Source: Blautia sp. (GTDB lineage Bacteria; Bacillota; Clostridia; Lachnospirales; Lachnospiraceae). From it: 64,000 bases of DNA. Within the stretch, counting starts at the first letter, position 1, and each line of letters begins with the position of its first letter. The position numbers and the translations under genes are program-made. The notes below the pieces were generated by a model that saw only the letters and a list, made by a program, of their open reading frames with translations, had not been told where the DNA came from and searched no databases. The DNA lies in NCBI GenBank assembly GCA_029257805.1, contig JARIAR010000009.1:62001-126000 (forward strand), read 5' to 3'. Positions 42,644 to 51,266 of this stretch are shown in pieces.

Positions 42644-44817
42644 CATGCGGCATCAGACAAAGCACGGATACGCTCACATAAATTTGAATTTCTTTTTGCA
42701 ACTCTTTCATTGTGAACTGCCATTGCGATTGCTTTTTTTTGCCCAAGTACAAAGACGTATTTTTTTCCTCTTGTTAAAGCGGTATATAATAGATTTCTCT
42801 GTAACATCACAAAATGACTCGTTAAAATCGGTAACACAACAACCGGATATTCTGAACCCTGTGATTTATGTATTGTAATAGAAAAAGCGAGGGTCAAGTC
42901 ATCTAATTCTTCAGCAGCATATTCAACAAGCCGTTCATCTTCCAGAACTACCATGCTTTTTTCTTCCATATCTATTTTCTGGACAATGCCTATATCCCCA
43001 TTAAAGATATTCTTATCATAGTCATTCCGCATCTGCATAACGCGGTCTCCCTTTCGGTACTGCTGTCCCAGTCGTTCCAAAGAATTTCCATTAGGCGTCA
43101 GAATTTTCTGCAACTCTCTGTTCAGTACTTCTGTTCCTACTGGGCCTTTTTTCATGGGTGAAAGGACTTGAATCTCTTCCGGAGAAAAGCCATATTTACA
43201 TGGAATTACTTCCTGCACAAGATGCACAATATCCTTTAATGTATCTTCGGGCGTTTCTTCTTCCAAAAATATAAAATCGGATTCCGGGGAATTATGCAGT
43301 TCTGGCATATATCCATTTTTTATCCGGTGTGCATTTGTAACAATTCTGCTTTTTTGTGCCTGACGAAATATACGGGTCAAACGTATTACAGGAAATCTTT
43401 CGGACTGTATTATATCTCGCAGAAAATTGCCAGCCCCTACTGAAGGCAACTGATCGGTATCTCCAATTATGACAAGACGCATAGCAATGGGAACTGCCTG
43501 CAGCAACGCATATGCCAGTCTTAAATCAATCATAGAACTTTCGTCCAGAACAAGGACATCCCCTTCTATCGGATTGTTTTGGTTTTTTTGAAATCCTTTT
43601 TTACCAGCCCCCAGTAACCTGTGTATGGTAGATGCCGGCAATCCTGTCGTTTCTGACAGACGCTTTGCTGCCCTCGCTGTAGGTGCTGCAAGGACAACTG
43701 ATAAGCCATACATCTGATACGCAGTTATAATCCCCTGTGCTGTCGTAGATTTTCCTGTTCCGGGACCACCCGTAAGAATCATTACTTTTGAGCGGGTAGC
43801 CTGCCGGATAGCTGTTCTCTGCACCTCGTCATACTCCATACCGACTCTTTTTTCTATTTGAAATACATTTACGGATAACGAATCATTTCCTGTTTTTTTT
43901 ATTTCTGCCTGTAACTGTTTCCACAACCTATCTTTCGCATCGGAATTATTAATTTCACAAAGTTTTCTGGCAACACCGATTTCTGCAAAAAAATACTGCG
44001 GCAGATATATTTTTTCTCCTTCCAAAGTCACCTCTTTATTTTCTTTCAGTTCAAAAAGCTCCTGTTTTATTGCTTCCTCATCAATATTTAAAATTTCAGC
44101 CGTTTTTTCTATGGTCTGCTCATAACCTCCATAAACATGACCTTCATCTGCCAGTTTTTCCAATGCATATTTAATTCCGGCTCTAATACGCAGAGGCGAC
44201 TTTCTTTCAAATCCCATTTGCAGTGCAATCTCATCTGCCGTTTTGAAGCCGATTCCCCAGACATCACGTGCTATGTAGTATGGATTCTCTTTTATTTTTT
44301 TTATACTGTTCTGCCCATATCTTTTATAAATTTTCATAGTAAGATTGGGCGTTACACCGTATTTTTGCAGATATATATAAATATCTCTGACTGCACAGTG
44401 ATCTTTCCAGGACTGCTTAATCTTTTCCATTTTTTTCGGCCCAATTCCCGAAACTTCTAAAAGCCTGTCTATATCTGTTTCAAAAATATGAAAGGTTTCT
44501 TTTTGAAATTTATCGACAATATTATCTGCTAGATATGGACCAACACCTTTAATCAAACCACTGGATAAATATATTTTTATTCCTCTAATATCAATTGGTA
44601 AAATTTCGCGCCAATTTCTGCAATTAAACTGTTTTCCATATTTCGGATGATGGAACCATTCTCCCTCAATTTCAAACTGAAAGCCAATACGCAATTCCGA
44701 AAACACGCCTGTAACCAATACCGGCTCAATATATCTGCAGGAAGATATTTTGAAAACAGAATATCCTTCTTCATTCTGATATATGATTGAAGCTACACTT
44801 CCTTTTATTATTTCCAT
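42643..44817 (-). CDS. recD2: RecD2-type 5'-3' helicase
   Basis: 724 residues, the usual RecD2 length. The N-terminal region includes helix-hairpin-helix motifs (LLEVSGIGPKKMEKIKQSW; VWGIGFKTADEIALQMGF). The helicase core has P-loop LTGGPGTGKSTTAQGI near 350, Walker B VLDESSMIDLRL, motif GDTDQLPSVGAGNFLRDI, and the C-terminal LTLAFSITIHKSQGSEYPVV. RecD2 acts in replication-fork repair without RecBC. Here it joins UvrD, RadC and the clamp in the element's DNA-maintenance set. Confidence 0.93.
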   Translation of the reverse strand: MEIIKGSVASIIYQNEEGYSVFKISSCRYIEPVLVTGVFSELRIGFQFEIEGEWFHHPKYGKQFNCRNWREILPIDIRGIKIYLSSGLIKGVGPYLADNIVDKFQKETFHIFETDIDRLLEVSGIGPKKMEKIKQSWKDHCAVRDIYIYLQKYGVTPNLTMKIYKRYGQNSIKKIKENPYYIARDVWGIGFKTADEIALQMGFERKSPLRIRAGIKYALEKLADEGHVYGGYEQTIEKTAEILNIDEEAIKQELFELKENKEVTLEGEKIYLPQYFFAEIGVARKLCEINNSDAKDRLWKQLQAEIKKTGNDSLSVNVFQIEKRVGMEYDEVQRTAIRQATRSKVMILTGGPGTGKSTTAQGIITAYQMYGLSVVLAAPTARAAKRLSETTGLPASTIHRLLGAGKKGFQKNQNNPIEGDVLVLDESSMIDLRLAYALLQAVPIAMRLVIIGDTDQLPSVGAGNFLRDIIQSERFPVIRLTRIFRQAQKSRIVTNAHRIKNGYMPELHNSPESDFIFLEEETPEDTLKDIVHLVQEVIPCKYGFSPEEIQVLSPMKKGPVGTEVLNRELQKILTPNGNSLERLGQQYRKGDRVMQMRNDYDKNIFNGDIGIVQKIDMEEKSMVVLEDERLVEYAAEELDDLTLAFSITIHKSQGSEYPVVVLPILTSHFVMLQRNLLYTALTRGKKYVFVLGQKKAIAMAVHNERVAKRNSNLCERIRALSDAA

Positions 44818-44937
44818 TTTTTTCTCCTTTGCGCAGACATCTAAATTTTCACAATATGAAAAATCACTTTATTTATAATAATATGGAGAATTTATATTTT
44901 TGTTAAATTTTTACCAATATATATCTATGTGATTCCT

Positions 44938-44967
44938 CATATTCTTTTCAACACATAAGAAAAGGAG
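44938..44967 (+). promoter_or_regulatory. CATATT box plus AAAAGGAG site
   Basis: CATATT at 44938-44943, 11 nt, then a block ending AAGAAAAGGAG before the ATG at 44975, in the divergent gap beside recD2. Confidence 0.45.
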
Positions 44968-44974
44968 AAATAAC

Positions 44975-46114
44975 ATGGGATTAACAGATAACATTTCTTT
45001 AGAACCTCTTTCACCTATACAGCAATTTGCAATGAACCGTGTATTTTTCAATAGATACAAACGTCCAAAAGATTATATGCAAATCCATTCATTTATCAGT
45101 ACTTTTCGTTTTGACACACAGGTAACGTACATTTCTTCCGGTGAAAAACACGAAGAATCTTTATTTTCAGGAAAAAATTGGAAATATGGTCCTAACAGCA
45201 AAAGACTCGTATCCATCTGGATGAACCATAAGAACATTTTTCGCTGTGACAAGATTGCAGTGGAAGGCGAATCTGGACTCTTTTTTCCGGTCGAACCCAG
45301 TTTTATTATTCGTATCAGCCGTGAACGCAGTCAGTATGTCTGGCAGCTTTCCCATACTCTCCCATTATCGAGAAATTCCGATCTTACGCTTCTATCTGAT
45401 ATGCTTGCTTATCTGCATCCTGGATGTGTAAATATCAACCGCATTGGAAAAAAAATCATCTGCCCTGGGGTTCCAAATGCACAGACTGGTATCACGCCTA
45501 TCCTTGAAAAGAGTTCCGGACGCAGCTACAGCTTTCGTGAGCTACAAAAATCTGTTCAGGATTATTTTCCTGTTAAAGGTAAAAGTCTGCGCAAATACCT
45601 TCGTTCAGACAAGCTTTACATATCCGGTCTTCACACTACTCACCAATTTATTAGCCTGCGTCGCATGAATCAGATGTCTTGTATGCGATTTTCAAAAAAA
45701 CAATTCCAAACACTAAAAAATGACTTTACATTCTGGTTTCTCCATTTCGCCGAAGATGCCGGCCTGACAAAGAAAGAATCCAAGGAACATTTGCTGACCG
45801 TTCTGAAACGCAAACATTTATCTATCACAGAAAATTTATTAAGAAAACACACTCCAACCACACATCGTTATTTCATAACCAATAGACGGCTGGTAGAAAT
45901 ATTTGGAGACCTTGGTGCCAAAGTGTTCCCGGTCCGTATCTTCAAGAATGTAAAAGAAAAAGGGACGATACTACGGGAGAAAATTGCTATTCTTGCACGT
46001 GCAGGTAAAACTGTTCGTGAAATAGCTGCCGAGCTGAATGAACATATTTCTAAAATCAAGCGCCGTAGAAGCGAATGTGTAAAACTCGGACTACTGCCAG
46101 TTTGTCCTATCTAA
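44975..46114 (+). CDS. Possible replication initiator (divergent AEP-primase-like, C-terminal HTH)
   Basis: 379 residues, GGAG 7 nt upstream. The middle (YVWQLSHTLPLSRNSDLTLL, then YLHPGCVNINRIGKKIICPG and VPNAQTG) follows the pattern seen in archaeo-eukaryotic-type primases of plasmids, where a D-x-x-x-R-x-x-R-x-PG-x-x-N-x-K stretch occurs. The metal-binding acidic pair is not clear. The C-terminus has a resolvase-like HTH (ARAGKTVREIAAELNEHISK). It is transcribed away from recD2. A Rep-type role is an inference; it could instead be a transcription regulator. Confidence 0.45.
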   Translation: MGLTDNISLEPLSPIQQFAMNRVFFNRYKRPKDYMQIHSFISTFRFDTQVTYISSGEKHEESLFSGKNWKYGPNSKRLVSIWMNHKNIFRCDKIAVEGESGLFFPVEPSFIIRISRERSQYVWQLSHTLPLSRNSDLTLLSDMLAYLHPGCVNINRIGKKIICPGVPNAQTGITPILEKSSGRSYSFRELQKSVQDYFPVKGKSLRKYLRSDKLYISGLHTTHQFISLRRMNQMSCMRFSKKQFQTLKNDFTFWFLHFAEDAGLTKKESKEHLLTVLKRKHLSITENLLRKHTPTTHRYFITNRRLVEIFGDLGAKVFPVRIFKNVKEKGTILREKIAILARAGKTVREIAAELNEHISKIKRRRSECVKLGLLPVCPI

Positions 46115-46566
46115 ATATCTCAAAACTGAATATTCTCTTTTCTTAACTTGCAACTATTTTCTGGAAGTCTTTTTTTGATACAAATCTTTTTGTATTTCTT
46201 TTATCTTCTTACCGTAATCTCTCTTATTGATTAGTGTTACTTATTTTATATTCATTTATTCATTAGTAAATCTTATTATTTTGTTAAAATCTCATTTCTC
46301 TATCAAAATAATTCCCTTTCCCACTTCTCCCCGGTTCGTTTTTGCAGATATATTACTTTTCTGTTTTTACTGTAGTCGCAACAGGAAGACAAGCTGTCCG
46401 AAAAAGGATGCCATTATTCTTTATTGGATACCCGTAGTGTTACTCAAGTTATGAAGATCCTGATATGTTCTGGAAGTATGGAAATACGAGAAACGAATTA
46501 GAATTTGCTTCGTAATAATGGGAAAACAAAAGGAGGAGCTGCTGCTCCCCCTCTCGTTGTACATGT
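46115..46566. other. Gene-free region
   Basis: Contains palindrome copy 6 (46491-46510) and a GGAGC/GCTCC hairpin (46532-46550) that may end the leftward methyltransferase transcript. A 75-codon frame here lacks a ribosome site and is not called. Confidence 0.5.
46491..46510 (+). repeat. Dispersed palindrome copy 6 (degenerate)
   Basis: AAACGAATTAGAATTTGCTT: three differences from consensus. Confidence 0.6.
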
Positions 46567-47536
46567 TTAGAAATGACTGCATTCGTAAATATCGTTGCCA
46601 TAAGCTGTAAAACTCCTAGGATATGCCCGGAGTACTGGTCTTACCTTTTCTTCCAGGTGATTATTGCACTCTGCTTTTTTGTGTCCACGCAGGGATTTAA
46701 CAATCTTCGTATAATGGACTTTTCCAAGTGAATAAAGAACCGCCCGTATGACATTCCTCCAGGTAGCACTCATGCTGTCCCGTATGTCCATTGTCATTTT
46801 TCGTGGAAGGATATATCCAACCTGCATATAATTTCTGCATGGTTTTTAGAGGATAACCAGGTTTTCCTGAAGAATCGGCACAAAGTTCTTCCGGCTATAA
46901 GTACAACTACTGGATGCACAATTATGTTGCATTTTTACAATGTTCTGAAGGATTTCTCCAGGAAGGGAAAGGTAGAGCATCATATCATGATATTTCCCAT
47001 TCCTTCGGATATTACCGCATAAAATCCTTATTTTTGTTCCCGGACTCATAGCATTATATAACTTTAGCGTCACTTTATTATTCGCAAGCATTCCTTCCTC
47101 AAAAGACATCTGCCCTATATCCTGTGCTGCCAGTTTTCCATCCGGATCTGTGTACTCACTTCCTGCATATCGGATACCGATTTCCGGATACGGTAAAATC
47201 CGTATTTGAAAATTCTTCAGGAATCTCATCTTCCAAGGCATTATATACAAATATATCTGGCCTTACCGGACATGAATTTAAGTCGGCCCCTACATACGGA
47301 ATTGCCATATCTTTGCATACATCATAACCGGTTCCACTGCCAGCATACATCTCTCCTATGTACTTTACATTGTACTGTTCAATGAAAAAAGCAGGTATAT
47401 ACCCAGAACCGTTTCCCCTATAGCGACTGTTCCTCCAAGGAGCCCTGTCAGGAAAGCTTAATACCGTTCCCTCATTTGAACGTACAACTTTTAAAATATA
47501 TATTGCTTCTCCTTTCGTTTTCATGAATAATCGCAA
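46567..47536 (-). pseudogene. Decayed adenine-type DNA methyltransferase
   Basis: Three pieces read as one protein. Piece 1 (47536-47156) holds motif I, EMYAGSGTG. A frameshift with loss of bases near 47200 removes the start of the catalytic (D/H)PPY motif, leaving YPEIGIRYAGSEYTDPDG in another frame. An in-frame TAA near 46846 separates the C-terminal piece (46827-46567), which looks like the winged-helix end of such enzymes. The CATATT box and AAAACGAAAGGAG are intact, but no ATG follows at normal spacing (ATA instead). At least two coding lesions, so inactive. Confidence 0.75.
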
Positions 47537-47540
47537 TATG
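47509..47540 (-). promoter_or_regulatory. CATATT box plus AAAACGAAAGGAG block (pseudogene)
   Basis: CATATT (complement of 47535-47540), 13 nt, then AAAACGAAAGGAG, preserved although the gene is broken. Confidence 0.45.
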
Positions 47541-47563
47541 GGAAATTGTTTTTGCGTATAAAA

Positions 47564-47589
47564 AAGCTGATGTTATATGACACCAGCTT
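47564..47589 (-). terminator. Terminator of the radC gene
   Basis: AAGCTGGTGT pairs with ACATCAGCTT, followed by TTTTA on the minus strand. Confidence 0.8.
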
Positions 47590-47608
47590 CTCTCAACCTT
47601 TTTCCAAC

Positions 47609-48076
47609 TTATACCCAATCACTTTCTCTAAAACTATAATAGCATCTAGCTCCAATGATAATGTGATCTATCAACTGAATTTCCATAAGTTTTCCAGCTT
47701 GACGAATTTTCTGCGTAACCAGCCTATCTTCTTGAGATGGCGCCGGATTTCCTGATGGGTGATTATGGACGAGGACAATACCTGTCGCATTGCATAAGAC
47801 GGAGCGCAGAAATATCTCTCGCGGCGAAGCAACCGACATATTAACCGTTCCATGACTGATATGGAAAAAACCAGACACATTCAACTGACTATTAAAAGCG
47901 AGCATATACATATGCTCCTCTGGAAGGTATTCCATATTTTCTACAGCATTTAAGGCAGTTACAATTTTCTCCGGATTATTCAAAGAATTTCCAGGATAAT
48001 TGAAGCAACACTCTTTAACAAGTAAACTTTTATCCCTTTCTTTGCTTAATCTTAAATCATATTTTTGTAATTCCAT
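47609..48076 (-). CDS. radC: RadC/JAMM-domain protein
   Basis: 155 residues. The JAB/JAMM metal site HNHPSGNPAPSQED lies near 108-121. It lacks the N-terminal HhH region of chromosomal RadC, as is typical of plasmid and phage versions (YeeS-like). Often found in mobile elements near replication or anti-restriction genes; biochemical role unsettled. Carries its own CATATT box and terminator. Confidence 0.9.
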   Translation of the reverse strand: MELQKYDLRLSKERDKSLLVKECCFNYPGNSLNNPEKIVTALNAVENMEYLPEEHMYMLAFNSQLNVSGFFHISHGTVNMSVASPREIFLRSVLCNATGIVLVHNHPSGNPAPSQEDRLVTQKIRQAGKLMEIQLIDHIIIGARCYYSFRESDWV

Positions 48077-48086
48077 AACATCATAT

Positions 48087-48117
48087 CCCCTTTCGTTTTG
48101 TTCGCAGAAAAAATATG
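48087..48117 (-). promoter_or_regulatory. CATATT box plus AAAACGAAAGGGG block
   Basis: CATATT (complement of 48112-48117), 12 nt, then AAAACGAAAGGGG. Confidence 0.5.
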
Positions 48118-48132
48118 CAATTTTCTGTAAAA

Positions 48133-48162
48133 AAGTGGCGCCGGAAACCCCGGCGCCACTTT
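48133..48162 (-). terminator. Terminator of the DUF5688 gene
   Basis: Perfect GC-rich stem AAGTGGCGCCGG/CCGGCGCCACTT with a T-run on the minus strand. Confidence 0.85.
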
Positions 48163-48168
48163 GCTGCT

Positions 48169-49002
48169 TTACACTATAGAGATTTTTCCATTTGAAAATT
48201 CGTATAAGTTGTAGGACAAAATTTCATTTTCATCCACAACTGCCTGATTTACTTCTTTTATCATTTTTTTGTACTCTTCCGCTTCTGCATACTTTTTTTT
48301 TGCCAGAAGTATTTCATGTATAGAAGATGGGATTACATAAAAATCATATCCTAGTTTTTTCCGTATCTGTTCTAATACAGTCGGAAAGAATATACATGCG
48401 GCTCCATTTATCTTCGCTTTATTGGTAACTGCATACAGATTAAATGGAGCACCAAAGGAAACATCTAATACTTCAAATTCCAATAGTGCATTTGTACCCA
48501 GCCTTTTTTCAGTGAAAAGTTCTTCTTTTGACCACCCTAACCTCTGGAGTAATCTGTTAGTAACAACCATGGAATATATTTCATCATTACCTTCTTTTGT
48601 CAACCGACCAATTAATGCCAGATCACACATAGTTATGTGTGGAACTTCTTTCAAAAATTCCTCATTAAGTTCAGCATTAATTGCCTGAAAAGTAATAAGG
48701 AAATCTGAAAGACATGATAAAAGATCTTGTCCAAAGCTTTGTGCCTCAAAACTTTTCATTTTGATTGATTCTTTTATACTTTCTACTATCTCTTCAATAT
48801 CTTCCCCTTTGAGAAATATTTGGAAAAGCTCTGGCATTTCGAATTGGAATCCACCTGAAATAGAACCATCTGCTAATTTTTGAATACAGATACACTCACA
48901 GCAACTATTCACTTTCATCTTTTTTTCGATTGAAATATCGTATCCTGTAAGTTCCTCCTTCAGTTCTGTCACAAATAATTTTTTAAAGTTTTCATAAGTC
49001 AT
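48169..49002 (-). CDS. DUF5688 family protein
   Basis: 277 residues. The C-terminal half (YDFYVIPSSIHEILLAKKKY; FSNGKISIV at the end) matches DUF5688, frequent on mobile elements of Lachnospiraceae. Function unknown. Soluble, no catalytic motif visible. GGAG 9 nt before the ATG and a CATATT box. Confidence 0.75.
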   Translation of the reverse strand: MTYENFKKLFVTELKEELTGYDISIEKKMKVNSCCECICIQKLADGSISGGFQFEMPELFQIFLKGEDIEEIVESIKESIKMKSFEAQSFGQDLLSCLSDFLITFQAINAELNEEFLKEVPHITMCDLALIGRLTKEGNDEIYSMVVTNRLLQRLGWSKEELFTEKRLGTNALLEFEVLDVSFGAPFNLYAVTNKAKINGAACIFFPTVLEQIRKKLGYDFYVIPSSIHEILLAKKKYAEAEEYKKMIKEVNQAVVDENEILSYNLYEFSNGKISIV

Positions 49003-49011
49003 AATTGCTTT

Positions 49012-49044
49012 CTCCTTTCGTTTTTTATTTGCAAAAGAAATATG
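49012..49044 (-). promoter_or_regulatory. CATATT box plus AAAACGAAAGGAG block
   Basis: CATATT (complement of 49039-49044), 14 nt, then AAAACGAAAGGAG. Confidence 0.5.
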
Positions 49045-49610
49045 CTTTTTGCAATATAAAATAACAACTTATGTACAACAGACAGGATTGTCGCATTCAA
49101 ATAGACATGACATAGCGCCATGTTTATAGCTAGCCATACCATATTAAGCATTTTAAATTAACAGCTTTTCCAAGCCCCCTTCTTCTAAGAAATCTTTCAA
49201 AAACTTTACTGAATACACAACAGCTTTCTTTTGTTTAAAAGCACCAAAAATAAGGCTATTGCTTATGGACAAACCATTTACAATAGCCTTTTTCCCCTAC
49301 CTGCAACAGGGGAAATGGAGTGCGCTTCGCTTCGGAGAAATGGAAGATAATAAATTACCCACTCCATTACTTTACATAAAGAAAACAATACGAAAGGAAA
49401 AACATGAACAAACACGATACTTGTTTTCTTTACATATATAATATGACAAATGTTTTTGAATACAAATTATTTTCATATACCGAGCGTCTGATTAAAGAAA
49501 CGAATTAAAATTCACTTTGTCGTTTAACTTTCTTTTTGCAAGGAGTAAATTTATCTATCGGAAGAACTAGATTCTTTTTTTGCTTCATGAAATTTTTTCG
49601 CTGCTACTTC
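49045..49610. other. Gene-poor region
   Basis: Holds a hairpin AAGGCTATTG/CAATAGCCTT followed by TTT on the plus strand (49252-49290) and palindrome copy 7. A 60-codon frame at 49259-49441 has no ribosome site and starts inside the hairpin, so it is not called. Confidence 0.5.
49498..49518 (+). repeat. Dispersed palindrome copy 7 (variant)
   Basis: AAACGAATTAAAATTCACTT plus T; one arm carries a change (CGTTT to CACTT). Confidence 0.7.
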
Positions 49611-49682
49611 CTAACAGTATAAACATACCATAGTTCCTGAAGGAACTACATCGCCGTAACATACACACTTATCACTATCCAT
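49611..49682 (-). CDS. 23-residue Cys-rich peptide
   Basis: MDSDKCVCYGDVVPSGTMVC then LYC. The CxC...CxxC spacing with G-x-x-V-P-x-G-x-x-V-C is the common mini zinc-ribbon pattern of phage and element peptides. The ribosome site is weak (AGAGAG). It lies 9 bp downstream of the GIDE-domain gene stop, so probably cotranscribed with it and pspA. Confidence 0.5.
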   Translation of the reverse strand: MDSDKCVCYGDVVPSGTMVCLYC

Positions 49683-49691
49683 AACTTCTCT

Positions 49692-50483
49692 CTAAAAAAT
49701 ATTAATGATTAATCCAACGATACCTCCAATGCAGGCTATTAAACCTCCCCACAAGCATATCTTTGCCGTATGAGTAAAAGAATTTACAAGATCTTCTTCA
49801 GACCTGGTAGACACAAGGAAACGCTTTTTATTATCTTGTGATCTGCCAACATGGATGGTATCACCAACAAGAAATGCCTCTCCAAGAACATATATATTGG
49901 CATCAGGCAAAATTGTTTTTTCTGTCATTTTAATTCCCAGTGTTTCAGCGCCAAAATTATATGCTGCATAAGCTCGAAGTCCTCTATAACGATTCATTCC
50001 GGCCCTCGGTTCAAAATGGTCAAACGTCGTCGGAATATCCAACTCACAGCCTGCAGCTCCAACTTCTACAACTATCCGAATTCCGCAGGAATTATCCTGT
50101 ATTTTAATATCTGGAGCAGATTTTTCATCTGATAGAAGGATTTCTTTTTTTGATATTCGGGTTTTAATTACCCCATCAACCTCATACTGGTCGTGTATTT
50201 CGATTAATTTTTTTAACTGTGCCTGATAATAGGCGGTAGAACGTTCTGAAAATGGAGTCCTGATTACTTCATCACACACTATTTTTCCTTTCAATTCAAC
50301 ATACTCCCGGTATCCATCGTCCAAATTTATTTTTTTCATATCCTCAAAAGATTTTTTTAAATCAGCTATAGATTTAGTCTTCTGGAACTGCATTTCAATA
50401 GCCTGCGCCTCATTCTGTGGCTTTACATAGAAAATTGCAAGTAAACCACCAGCGAGTAATAGTATGGATATTATAATTCCCAT
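49692..50483 (-). CDS. GIDE/MULAN-type membrane protein
   Basis: 263 residues. Hydrophobic helices at about 2-18 and 242-262. The middle resembles the GIDE domain of MUL1-like proteins (YVELKGKIVCDEVIRTPFSE, then AYYQAQL). There is no RING domain, as usual in bacteria. GGAGG 7 nt upstream. It starts 13 bp after the pspA stop; pairing with pspA points to an envelope-stress module. Confidence 0.7.
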   Translation of the reverse strand: MGIIISILLLAGGLLAIFYVKPQNEAQAIEMQFQKTKSIADLKKSFEDMKKINLDDGYREYVELKGKIVCDEVIRTPFSERSTAYYQAQLKKLIEIHDQYEVDGVIKTRISKKEILLSDEKSAPDIKIQDNSCGIRIVVEVGAAGCELDIPTTFDHFEPRAGMNRYRGLRAYAAYNFGAETLGIKMTEKTILPDANIYVLGEAFLVGDTIHVGRSQDNKKRFLVSTRSEEDLVNSFTHTAKICLWGGLIACIGGIVGLIINIF

Positions 50484-50496
50484 TATAGCACCTCCA

Positions 50497-51159
50497 CTAT
50501 AATCTCATCTCTTTTTTCAGACGGTCCAATTCCGCATTTACATTTTCTTCTTTTTCTACTGTTGCAAAAGCATCTGTTTTTCCCTGTAGTTCAAACATAT
50601 CTGTAGATACTTCCGCCTGCGCTTCTTTATCCATGATTTTCTGTTCCATTTTATCCATTTTCGCAAAGGCACTACTGCTGTCAATCCCACTGAGAGTTTT
50701 GGCCGCAGACATCTTAGAATCAGCTACCTGACTCCGTGCAATTAGCACTGCTTTTCTACTTCTCGCTTCTTCTAGCTTCTGTTTAAGTTGCATGGTCTGG
50801 TTTTTTAAATCTTCTACCTGTTTGTCCATAGAGTCATACATTACTTGATACTGCATCACAAGCTTGTCCTGCTCAACTTTGTTTTCGAGGGCGCGTTTTG
50901 CCAGTTCTTCATTGTTCTGTGCCAAACATGCTTTTGCTTTTTCATTCCAGCTCGCAGACTGTTTTTTTGCTTCTTCGAGCTGCTTCTTCAAGCGGTTTAA
51001 ACCTCCCGTTGCCGTTCCAAGCTCCTGTGTAGCCTTCTGAAACTGCTTTTCCACATCTACTATCATTTGTTTTACCATCTTTTCTGGATCTTCTGCACGA
51101 TCAAGTAAATCGTTGACATTGGATTTAATTAAATCTCCTACTCTTTCAAAAATTGACAT
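50497..51159 (-). CDS. pspA: PspA/IM30 family membrane-stress protein
   Basis: 220 residues, canonical length. The N-terminus (MSIFERVGDLIKSNVNDLLD) is amphipathic and the remainder is long coiled-coil helices (EKMVKQMIVDVEKQFQKA). ESCRT-III-like proteins of this family polymerise on damaged membranes. AAGGAGG upstream. It is rarely carried by conjugative elements; here it may protect the cell envelope during mating-pore activity (inference). Confidence 0.92.
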   Translation of the reverse strand: MSIFERVGDLIKSNVNDLLDRAEDPEKMVKQMIVDVEKQFQKATQELGTATGGLNRLKKQLEEAKKQSASWNEKAKACLAQNNEELAKRALENKVEQDKLVMQYQVMYDSMDKQVEDLKNQTMQLKQKLEEARSRKAVLIARSQVADSKMSAAKTLSGIDSSSAFAKMDKMEQKIMDKEAQAEVSTDMFELQGKTDAFATVEKEENVNAELDRLKKEMRL

Positions 51160-51266
51160 AATAAATACCTCCTTAATTTCGATTTATAATTTTACATCTT
51201 AAATATGCCTAATTGCTTATTTCTGCTTCTTGTATGAAAATAAAACGAAAGGGGAATTTATAATTT

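Noticed and set aside
46227-46454. 75-codon rightward ORF
   Set aside because: No ribosome site; composition follows AT-rich non-coding DNA.
49259-49441. 60-codon rightward ORF
   Set aside because: No ribosome site, begins inside a hairpin, no protein-like pattern.
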